Below are positions 48,401 through 60,400 of a stretch of DNA of 64,000 nt, piece after piece. The notes under the pieces were generated by a model, which saw nothing but the letters and a program-made list of their open reading frames with translations, ran no database searches and was not told where the DNA came from. Position 1 is the stretch's first letter, and each line of letters opens with the position of its first letter. The DNA is taken from positions 4,282 through 68,281 of the forward strand of contig NW_019091418.1 of NCBI RefSeq assembly GCF_001949145.1, written 5' to 3'. Origin of the DNA: Acanthaster planci (lineage: Eukaryota; Echinodermata; Asteroidea; Valvatida; Acanthasteridae). Both the position numbers and the translations under genes were made by a program.

Positions 48401-51400
48401 AGAGCCACCAGAGCCGCCAAGCAATCTTAGCGCTTTGGCCATCACGAGCCGCAGTGCCACGCTAGGTTGGCGACCGGAATTCGACGGCAACAGCCCCCTG
48501 ACTGGTTTCACGCTGGAGTACAAGAACGGCAGTGGTAGGGTCCGGTCCTTGTTCCGAAACTGTTTGCACTGCGTGGGATGCATTGTAAGAAGCCAATTGG
48601 AGTCACAACGCGCTGTAGGCCTCGGAGAAAGAAAGAATAATACTACCGTGGGCGGGCACAACGAGCATGATATCTTGGGTTGCTTACACTCTAACATGCT
48701 TTACTGGAAAAGGCTTTCATGACGGGCAATTTGTCAAACCTTTGATTTAGGTCACTTTTAATATATTATTACAGTAAGATACTAAACCTTCTTAACTGAC
48801 ATCTCATTAATTTCGTTAGCCAGTCCACAGAGGTGGGCTGACGCCTGTGCACTACACACTCCTTAAAAAACTCCCACAAATGAAACAGTATTGATTGTTC
48901 CCGAATTTTCCATGTTTGCAGATGCCTGGCAAGGTGGACTCCCCACTGCGCATGTTCCAGCCAACGTCACCAGATACCTGTGGACTATAGCCAAGCTGCA
49001 CCCGTACAACACGTACAACGTGCGCATCTACGCGTTCAACGCCATCGGCATCAGCGAGGCCAGCACGGCCATTTTGTTCACGACGGATGAAGAAGGTTGG
49101 TTATCACAGTAGCGCTTCGTCCCTATGGAAAACAATAACATCTTTTGCTGCCTGTTCTAAATCAATCGGCTGCTGTGGTTTACCATGGTGCCAGATATCT
49201 ATTTCGCATCAGTTCAGATTAACTCATGTCACCTTGTTAATGCCACATTATGGCTTTCTGTTGAAAACATTCTGGTTGTAAATTGCACATTTTAGGTAGT
49301 AATTATGAGCTCCAATAGGGAAAACTACCTGCCTGAGTGTATGTAAACTAGTCCTTTTTGGGATAAGGCCCAGAATTGGTAAATGAAGCAGACACAAGAA
49401 GAGGAAATTTACACGATCATTATTCAGGCTTGGGGATGAAAAATGACTGAACAAGATGACATACGATAGGAGGATAGGTTTATAGTAAATCATTTATAGA
49501 TGATAAAATCAACACACCTTGAATATTTTTATTGGGATTGGTACAAGTACCACAGTGTTTTTTTTTGTTATAGACGTGGTCATACTGACACAAGAAGGAG
49601 ATATTCAATCGGATACATGTTTGGGTACTTCTCTTTGGCAAGTCTATGTATGGTGTGGGTTTATTTCTAATCAATTTGCAGTTCCATCTGGGCCGCCGTT
49701 GAATATTGAGATGGATAGCCACACGTCACAGTCCATAACCATCACATGGAGAGTAAGTCTGTCACGTTAGTTTCTCTGTTCTCTGAATATTAAACCTGAC
49801 ATTTTTGTAATGAGGTATTTCCACTCTGAGCGCAGTAGTCTACAAATGCATGTGTTTTGCATAGAAGCATAACGTGCCTTTTGAGGGATGCAGCTAAAAA
49901 CTGTTGGTTTGGTCTGCGACACAGCAACCACGGGCCGATTTGCAAAACGGCGTCCTCCTGGGCTACCAGATCCGCTACAAGGATCGCGACTCACCTTTCC
50001 AGACGATATCAATCCCGGTGGAGACTGGATACATCGAGACGTACACCCTGAATCACCTGAGGAAGTTTGGGGAATATACCATTCAGCTAGCCGGCTACAA
50101 CCGCAAAGGCATGGGCCCATGGTCTCCAGAGAGGAACATATTTACACTGGAAGATGGTGAGAGCTTACTGCATGAATGTTTTTAGTTTGAGAGGATAAGG
50201 TCATTTGCCAGCATGCGCATTTTTGGAACTAAAAATCTATAAGCTGATTTAATGGATTTTATCAAATGCAAGAATCACCTCTAATTTATCAGCCTGGGCG
50301 AGAAATAAATAGAGAAGCGAATCACGGCTCACGACTCCTTTGACGAATTTGAACTATACCTTTTTTGAACTGATTCGATTCGAGTTTGTGATTAGGTGTC
50401 ACAGTTTTGATAAACTTCGATTCGATTTCATATGATTCTGTTCCACTATTTTTGATTCTGATTTTGATTCGAATGTATTTCATTCAAGCCCTTCGAGCCG
50501 ATCCTTGCAAATCAACACCGTGTGTCTTCACAGAATATATCAAAATAGGTTTGGTATTCGTCCACTGCAAAGAAAAGTTTTGATATTTTTGCGAGGACTG
50601 TGGGAAATTTGAACTTGTCCTCTTGTTCTAGTACCAAGCGAGCCGCCTCGGACTGTGAACGCTGTACCGACTGGACCCACGAGCGTCATGGTCATGTGGG
50701 ACAGTCCAGCCTCCCAGGACTCTCTCAATGGTATCCTGCAAGGCTACCGGATTTACTACGAACCCGTCAGAGAAGATGAAGGTAGAACAAGTTTATATAA
50801 AGATGCAATTCGGTTAATTTTTAATCAGAATAACTAGTCAATTAACTTTCATTCAGTCTTACCAATTAAAAAAATCAGCAGCTATTCAGTTTCATAAACC
50901 AGGACCTACAGAGAAACGTCCTTAATCTTAGGTAAACTCGCTTGCTGTCGCCTTGCAGTTGATTTAAGTACTAGATTTCAACTTCTGTATGTGCAAAGGG
51001 CACCTCTTCTTCGCCAAAGCTATTGGGGGCACTTTAACCAAAGCAGTGGTCATGATGTAGATAGGATGAACGTTTCCTGCTGGTGACATTCCTCTGTTCC
51101 CATGCAATCACCAGTAATATTTCTTTGTCTAGATGAGACTGACGCGCGGGTCTACGAGACCTTGGAGCTGAATGCCCATATTTACAACCTGCAAAAGTTC
51201 ACCAACTACAGCGTGGAGGTGGTTGCCTACACCAGGGTTGGCGAAGGAGTGAGAAGTCCCATTATATTCGTCCGAACGCAGGAAGACCGTAAGTTTAGCG
51301 ACCCGGAGGTTGCCGGAGATGTACCCTCTTGCACTGTTTCACTTTCTGTACTAGGGAGGCCATGCCCCATTATCTAGCACGCATGTGCAGAGGCCACAAG

Positions 51401-54400
51401 GATTTGGCAAACAGTTCAACGCGAAACGTAAGATTATATTCTTACAGATTCGGAAAAATGCAGATTATGCACATTTTTTATACGACGAATTGGGTATAAA
51501 CCAGTCATTATTCTTAATGAGGGTTACATGCAACGTGAAACGGTTTGATGCCGTGACACTGAAAAACAGGTTTTCTGTTGTGTCGAAAGATACTCTCAGG
51601 AATAAGCTCTGAATTTCTACTCCATTCATCAAATGCTACTTTGTCTCATCTGCCAATATCAACAAACCAGTAAGAAATATATTAATGTTTGCTTATCTTT
51701 GTGGAATTTAAAGCGGGTTGTGGTTTGGACCAAAATGTAGTATAAGACTCAGCATTTCGCTAGCCTCTCAGAATCATACAACCTCCAGCTTTTTCGGCAG
51801 CAACACACTTGAACCTAATTATTTATCTTTTGTGTCAGTTCCTGGAGCACCTGCAGATATCAAGGCTTATGCTGCTTCGCCCACCAGCATCATGGTTGCC
51901 TGGTTACAGCCCCTCTCCATCAACGGTATTCTACTCCACTACTACCTCTACGTGAAGTTCATGGAAGGCGAAAACGAGGTAGGTGCTCAATATTCCTCGG
52001 AAACAGTTTAAAGGGTAATATTACATTACACTCTAGGAAATGGGGGAAAGGAAGGAGAGTGTACTTTTTTCAGTACTCGCAGGATTCTGGGAAACGGAAT
52101 TCTTGTATGTATTCGCTTCGAGTCGAAACACCCCCTCATCGGTTGAAAAGAGCCATTGTGGTGGGGAGTGCTCATTTTGCTGGTAGATATGCAACCGTAG
52201 CGTGTGCATTTCATAGTCGGTTGTGAACCAGCGAAGTTCAGTTTCGACCAAGGAGCTTCCATTGAAACTGCGCTCTTTCTTGGTAAACCTCGACGCTCAT
52301 AATCGACACAGCCATCTACGCGAACTAGATCATAAGTCAGTGCGTGCTTTGGTCATTCAATGATGGATCAATAATTCTCTGAAGGTCTGCTTGAGTTTAG
52401 AAAAAAATGTACAAAGATTTACAGGGTGTCTAAAGTAACATGCAATTAATCCTCATTCTGACAAGATTTGGAGTGGAACAATCGGTAATTTCTGTTTCTC
52501 AGTCTGAAGAACTACATGCCTATATGACGAGCTAATTCCTGTCAGTTTAAAGACCGTGTACCTTGTCAGCATGCCAAGGTATATCTTTTTTGAGTGGGGT
52601 TTTCGCCATTTCAGTTTCTGATGCATGCGTAAAGCAACAAACAACCAATAAGCATTATACTCACTTGGTATCATAGGTTACCAGAGAGTTAGAGCTTGAC
52701 CCAGATGTTCATCACTACCTGGTCAACGACCTCCAGACCAACCACGAATACGATTTCTGGGTCCGAGGCAAGACCGTCATCGGGAAAGGGGAATCCAGTC
52801 GAGTTGCCACGGAAATCCCAATGACCAGAGGTAATGGAAAGTTGTTTCTCCGCTCCAAAAAGGATTTTGTTGGTGCTCTTTCCAGTGGATGTGTTTTGTT
52901 TTTATTTTAACCATACTTAAACAACCAGAGGAACAGCTTGCTTATGAATTCGAATGTTATATTTTGTTTTCTGAAATTTCTTTTGGCAAATATTAATTTC
53001 AGGGGGAAATAGCCTCTTTTCTCTCGTGATGTATATAATATTTAATTGCATGTATTTTGTAACATGTTGGTGTCACTGTAAGGAGCCATATTTAATTGTG
53101 GAGGCAGTATAGCACACAACGCACAGTGGATATACGCAGGTAGATCTAATGATATCTGAAAGAACCAGCACACTTCATGTCTGGATATCAGCTTTATCGA
53201 CTCTTGACATAATTTGCCCATTTGCAGTTCCCGCTCGCGTGATGTCCTTTTCTAAGACGATCACCACGACGTGGAAAGACGATGTAACCATGGACTGCCT
53301 GGCAGTAGGTGAACCGACTCCTGTCATTGAGTGGAAGAAAAACAGGTGAATTGATCGAGCTGATCGGGGCTCATGCTCGCCTACCTGCTTGATATAAACT
53401 ATTTAGCAGAGAAATTCACAAGCACAACATTGTGGCTGGTCATTTTTTTTTCTGCTGAGCCATTTCTAATGTGCTTTGCAAATCTATAGACGAAAACGCA
53501 ACAGTGGACAGGGTGATCAGGTGGAGGGGCTTGTTGTTTTTGTCGGCGGGGAGTTGTTCTGAAGTTCTTGTTGGAATCTCGTTCAAATGGCACTTTAAAA
53601 CATTCCACTTATTCAAATGCCAAAGTATTGAGTTACAAAGTAAACATTTTCAGCTAACCCTTTTATTGCACTCCAGGCGGCCCTGACCCCCTAGGTTGCC
53701 TGTAAAATCATATTGAAATCGGAGGATTGGGGACTGTTAAGGCTATAAGGACAGCATTCTCCTAAACCAAAGGCTCTTGTCCTGAAACAACTTGGCGTTA
53801 GTTCATATGTAGTTCATTTGTTCGTTAAGCAGTATTTGGTGCGAAAAAGGATACCCTTCATGCATTAAAAACTAAGATGTGTCCTTGGCTGTAATGTAAG
53901 ATATTTTGGACAAGTTGGTTATGGTTGGTTGGTTATTATAAAGGCATTTTTGAGCCATGTACATATCTTAGGTGCTGCTTGAAACAAAGAACACACAGAC
54001 CAAATACCATTCCTGTTTCTAAACTACAGATCAGTATTAGAGCAGAACGATCTCGTTCAAGTCCTGTCCAACGGCTCCCTGTCTATCCGGAACGTTCAGC
54101 CATCGAACGCCGGTAACTACTCCTGCCGGGCCTCCAACAGATGGGGAGCTCCTGACGAAATAACGGTGGCTCTCTACGTCGTGGGTAAGTCTTCCATCCC
54201 TCGGGGTGTGGGGTCACCATTTAGGCATAAGTTTGGTTCCACCTCGCATTGAACTATCCCTAGCCTTTCTGCTGCTCTTCTTTGGAGGTGGTGGGTGACT
54301 TCAGCATTGTGCCTTGGAATTTATCCCGAAATGTTCTGATTTTGAGTGAAGAGGTTATATATAACCCCCCCAGTCTTCCTACTGAATGCATACCCAGCCT

Positions 54401-57400
54401 ATTTTTTCTGCCTGGTTTCCCCCCAAATGAGTTCACCCCACAATGCACGGCTTCATTGCCACTTTATACTTTCCCATCACGCATGTGTGCATGTTAATCT
54501 AAGAAACACTCACCGTGGCAAGAGTCACCCATTGTCCACAGTGTTTATTCGTCCCCGTTCCAAGTGGTACACCTTCTGCATGCTGAGTAATACTGATATC
54601 CTCCCTCACACTGGAGTTTTACCTTTGAACTTATCATTTAACTCCATTCTGCGTTGAAAATCTAGAGCATGCGAGATATACTGAAGTTGATGGAATAAAA
54701 CGTTGCAGACTGCACTCTGCATTCATACGGAATATGTCCGAATTAGACCCACTTCACTTTGAAATGAAATTTAACCTTACGCGTATTGTAAAGTTAGTTG
54801 TAAAAAAGATTGGGTCATTAACACGAATTCTAAAGCCCTTGGCCAATTAGGCTCATTTAAAATAATTGCACCTCTACACATGTATTCTCCTGTGAACAGA
54901 CGTAATTCGAATTGGTCTTGGACGGGGTTATGAGCATGACTAACATCTTGATTGGGGTCTGCGCTTGCACCAGAGTCTTACAATGCTATCACCTTTTATC
55001 TGAATTGGTTTTTCTTTTTTTTATTCATTCAAGCACATTATCGCGGCACTATATCATCTTGCCAACAGTGACACTGCATTGCTGAGATTATGAAACGAAA
55101 CAAAATCCTGAAAGTGTTGATCTAGTGGCCTAATTAAAATGCTGCCTTACTCCCTCCCCTGCACTGCATGTTCATGATAGTTATATTGATACTTAATTAG
55201 TAAATCATGAACGATTGATCATATTCTAGCTTGTGTTTGTGTTCTGTTTGAATTTTATTTTCGATGTTACCGGACCGGTCCATCGTGGTGTGTGATGTCA
55301 GTTTGGAAAGTTCTAAAATGCTGTTTTGTTGTGTTGTTCTAAAATGTTTATTTCAAAGTTGAAGCGACCTTGGCGTTTGTCCGTTCTGTCATTTGTTAAA
55401 AATAAAAAGAACATCTTTGTAATTTCTTGTGCGAAATTGGCGAAAGCCTCGGATTTTGAAATTCTGTTGCAGAGTTATCGGTCTGTTGTTTATATTGTTC
55501 GAGTTGAATTCGTGTTTTGTCAGGCAAGTGTTAAATGTAAGTTGTGACGACATCACGTCCGTTGTTTTGTCAGTAACTGAATGAAACTCTTTTTTTGTCT
55601 CCCGCCTGATCTGCATGTATTTGCTTACATTAACTGAAACGATTTTGTAACCCTGATGACGTAATGCACGCAATAGTCCGTCGACCAATCGGATGTAAGT
55701 ACATCGTGACGCACGGCACGATACCTATGCTTTGAGCGTTAGAAATACATTTTTGTATTGCGATAAATCATGAAATTGAACGTTTTGCATGCCTATAGGT
55801 TATTGCTTACAATGCAAGCTTTTGGTGTTGCATGATATAGACTAGAATGGTGACAATAGTTTTACTGTGTCTTCATTTCATCAGTAGTTGTTTTAATAAT
55901 CAAAGCAAATAATTAAGACAATCCAGCACTATTATTGTCCTTCCACGAACCATCAACTAAGATGTTAATAAAATTGATTTCAAGGTCCAAATGTGCCTTG
56001 GCACAGACGAAATGAAAGGACGAACATTTACTGTTTGTGGCAAAACTTAGTATGTGCTGATTAGCAATTCAGTTTGGTGGAGTTCTTTCTAGATGTGAAT
56101 GCTTTATGGGCGGAATGTGGTTTTGTGTAGGCTTCTGTTAGATCTGTAAAGGAATAGCCATCTTGTTTCTTCAGAGACACAGTTAGCCGTGAACAGTGGG
56201 GACCATAACGTCTGATTTTCGTTTCAGTGGTGCCCAAATATATGACAAGGTGTCAAGGATGGCCGTCGTTTTGAACAACTGGTCTTTAGTCCCCTGCACT
56301 TGTAGCACCTTTCGGTGACATTGAGTCGTGAGTTTCACGAATACAATATGTCATTCTGGCCATTATTAATGGTGAAGAGACCAAATAGGTCTTACAGTTT
56401 GCTATAAAAAATCAGATCAATACGTCTCCAAAGATTTTTGCTACAAATGTAATCTTCGGCTTATCACAGTAAACTGCCATATTACGAGTAATGCTGAAAA
56501 CCCAAAGAAAAAGGACATGGGTGGCTATAACAGTTGTCAATGTTTGTGTGATTTGTTGCTTGTTGCTTTTAAAATTGAAGAATTGTGTCGGTTTGATAAA
56601 TGTGCCTTAGGTCATAATCTAAACCAGAAGACTCATCTACACGGCATTCGTGAAACTCACAATGAATACAGCACCAGATATACCAGAACAAATGTGCATT
56701 TTGGCACTTTGCCCCTGTGGGACCTGGGTGCAGGCGTTTCAAAGTTTTGTTTCTAATATGGGCGATTCATAATAGTGCGCTTCCAAGAGTTTGCAATGCG
56801 TTGGCCAATCACAACGCGCAAAATCCGTCGACCCTTTCCAAACGTGCGTTGGGTCGACAGAGTTCGTGAATTGTGATTGGCCAACGCATTGCAAACTCTT
56901 GGAAGCACACTTTTGTAAACTGCCCGTGTTGCAACCCGTGGTTGGTACTTTTTCTTAATACCTCCGGTTGTTTAGGCTTCCGTTGGTAAGTATGCATGCA
57001 AGGTAACTCTTTAATTAAGTAATCAGGTGCACACACTGCGTTATGTGAAGCTTTGTGAATATGTTTGCCTCCTTGGCACATTGGCAATGCGGTGCCGGTG
57101 GATTTCTGTAAAACGGCACAAGATTCCAACGAATGCTGTGTCACTAAACTCTACCATTTCCCTCCGTTGAATTAAGAAGTCTTTAGGTCCACTTGTACAA
57201 AAGCAATTGTTTCGCGTCTCAACAGAACAGAGGGAAATGTAGAAATATGAGCTTGCGTTTGGCAAGCTTCAAACGTAGTATCCACCAGAACATATCAAGC
57301 AGCTTCTGGATAGAAATTCATGATTACTACTTGATTGGTCCCTTTATATCGTTTCCTTCTCAGCTCCACCTTATGCGCCTATCTTGTCGGTGGGTGCTCG

Positions 57401-60400
57401 AACAGCCAACTCGATTCAGATTAACTGGAAATCAGGCGGCAATGGCGGAAGTCCGATACTTGGTAAGTCCTGGGAAGAGGGAGTACAAAGGCGTGTGGCC
57501 CATGGGCTTCCTGTAAAAGATATCACCAAAGATTTTCTGAGCCATGTTTCCGACGGAGCAACAGCTAGGCCTTTGTTTGGCTTGGACCAGACCTCAGTGA
57601 GCTTATATTACAATCAGTCACATTTTCCTGAGTGCAGAATTACTGGTCTTGGGGAGATTTTCAAGAGACAAACCTCAGGACCAAGGTGTGGCAAGAATCA
57701 CTTTAGCCATTTGTTTGCTTAGATTCAAGCCCTTGTCGACAAAGAGAGCATCCAAGTTGACAAAGCTGGCATACTTCACGGGAATTTTTGCTCTGGAGAT
57801 TTCAATAGGAATGCGTACCGCTAAAACATTCCGTAGTTTGAAAGGACATTGTTTGAGTCCATGAAGTCCTATCTGAGGCAACAAGTGTATAAAATAGTAT
57901 CTAATGTAAGGAAAAACCACCTAGTTATTGAAGTCACTATCTTCCTAAACTATCACCTCAGCGTTACCTGTTGCCCCTATTTAAAAATACTTGTGTCGTG
58001 GTTTAGGGTATCAGTTGAACTACAAGAGGGAGCACGAGCAAACCTGGACACCAGAGGACATCAATTCGACGCTGCGCAGCTACCGGGTCACCGATGTCCT
58101 CTGCGGGACACCGTACACGTTCTTCATGGTTGCTAGGAACAAGCTTGGGGCCAGCAAACCGAGCGAAGAGCTCGAGGTCCGAACCTTGGGGGAAAGTGAG
58201 TTATGGCACGATAGAGGAACTCATATAAAACTTTGCCGAGGAAAAGACAAAGTTTTTAACATGACTCTTGTACTATAGAGATCATTTCAACGCATATATG
58301 AATGTGATTGGGACTCACTTTCAGGCATCCCTAGTTGTGAAATCTTGAGGATTCAGATTTGACTTGAATCGTCTGTTGCCGAAAGTCATACTCCCAGCAA
58401 TGATCACCTCCATTTGAATTCATCGTTACACATTGGCTTTCGTTACACTGATGCATCCATATAAAGCATTTCTGTCTTCACGAATGTGATTTCCCCATAC
58501 AATGGGGAAAGGTGTTCCTCCTTCCAGGGCAGCCTCAGAAATTGCCAAACAAAAAGTTCTTTGTTCGTGGTTTGTCTTCAGCCAAATTCCATGTTCGTTT
58601 GTAAATGTAGTTCCGATTCCGCCGTCGACTGACAAGATTGTACCCTACTCCAACGCGACCAGCATTACCCTGGTCCTGAGCAGCTGGGGGACGGGCGGTT
58701 GCCCGATCCGGTCCTACAGCATCCAGTACCAGCACTTCGGTGATGACAACTGGGTGCAGGTGTCCAGCAACATCCCACCGTCCACGTCCAGGTACACGGT
58801 GGAGGAGCTGCACCCGGAGTCTTGGTACGTGTTCCGGGTGACGGCCGTGAATGGTGCCGGACCGAGCGTCTACTCGTTCCGGATAGCCACGACTGCCTTC
58901 GGGGGCGGTGAGTAAACTTTTATCCCGAGGTACTGCAATTTCAATAGTTATCATAAATGTCTATGAGTTTTATGCATCAAGCAAGAAATATTTATAATTC
59001 TTACGTTTACTGTTCCCTTTTACTCCTTTAACACATATTGATCTTGTAAGTAAAGCGATCACCTGTAGGTTTAATTCGGAGGCCTCATTTGGCTTCTGTA
59101 AACAAAGAAAACAAAAACCACTGAGGCGACATGTGAAAACGAACCAAGTTGGCCTTCAAAAGCCTCTTGTGAGGGAACAGCAGAATGTGAATAGATTCAT
59201 TGGGATTATGTTAGAATTTTGATTTTCCTGCGCTCTTTTCCCGCGCTGGTCGAGGTTGTCAAACACAGCCGCAATATCCTATCGTCTCTTTAGTTGGTCG
59301 ACTTGTTTGTTCATTTCGTGCCATATTTTGCAGGAACCGCAGCTCCCCTTGACGTCAGAATCGACCAGAGCACCGACGAGAACCAGCTGCTGTTTTACGA
59401 GAATCCCCTGCTCTTCGGTCCAGTCCTGGGCGGCATCACCCTCCTGCTTATCATCCTCTTCATCGGCCTCTTCGTCTTCAGCGCCCGCAAACACCGCAAG
59501 GCCGTGTTGAAGAAGGCGGCTATCAAGGAGGCCGAAACCAACCGGCTGGAGAACAACAATTTTCCCACTAAGTACGTTAAAAAAAGGATGTCAAAAGTCA
59601 TGTCAAAACGTGGACAGTTTCGAGTGATGGCCATTTGTTGACAAGTGATCGATTTTCCGTGGTAACCTGTGAACACATCCTACCCTGGGCACTAAGCAAA
59701 ATCGACCAGTGTGACAAGAAGTGGTCGTTGCCCAGCCTTAACTTTTATACCAACATAGGCTTGTTGACATTAATTTCAGGCAATCATGATCTTCTTTTTA
59801 GTGAATTTAGTGCAAGCCTTTCTTACACAGAAAACTAAAAGCTTTCGTGGACAGTGTGTTGAAGAACAGAATGCTGTAAATCACTCTGGTACAAGTAACA
59901 AATGTGTCACAGACATGACTAAAAACCTCAATGCAAACTTTTGAGTTCGTAACGAGTCTTTTTTCGGAGAATTTGTTTTAACTTTTCTCTTAGCCCATCC
60001 ACTACTTTTATAACACATCGACTCCAACTAAATTAAAAGAAAATCTTCATTCGTTTGGGTTGGGCTGGGTTGGTCAGAACTTGGAATATGAACCTGCAGA
60101 CTTGGTCCATCATGCGTCAACAAACCAACCCCGAATCTCCACATTTACATCTGATTCAATTCAGGAATCGGTTGAATTAACGTCGTCGATTCGATCCGTT
60201 ACAAGAGCCAATTAGCTGTAACATTTCACATCTCATTCTAGCGCCAGGAGATACATCCGACCAGTAGAGGGCGCACTGGCCGCCGAACAGGAACCTTTCT
60301 TGAGCGGGGGCGTGGCTCCCATCAACAACTTGAGCAGCATAACTGCAGCCACGCCCTGGGTTTTCAACAGCAGCTCTGATTTTGGTAAGGATCTTCCGAG

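Larger units (their letters stand above)
44826..54029 (+). other. Dscam introns 9-22 (interspersed)
   Basis: Fourteen introns of 172-823 bp separate exons 9 to 23 over this span; the coding exons are listed individually. Those over 300 bp are introns 9, 10, 11, 12, 14, 15, 17-22. The only notable contents are a GGGGGTATATACCCCC palindrome after a G run (45650-45678, intron 10), a small hairpin at 46822-46839 (intron 11), a GATTC-rich degenerate tract (50371-50485, intron 17) and dispersed repeat copy B (52124-52283, intron 20). The rest shows no recognisable element. Confidence 0.75.

Noticed and set aside
58535-58954. 139-codon minus-strand frame opposite exon 26
   Set aside because: It is an antisense shadow of the FN6 exon, arginine/glycine-rich as expected for reverse-read GC-rich coding DNA.
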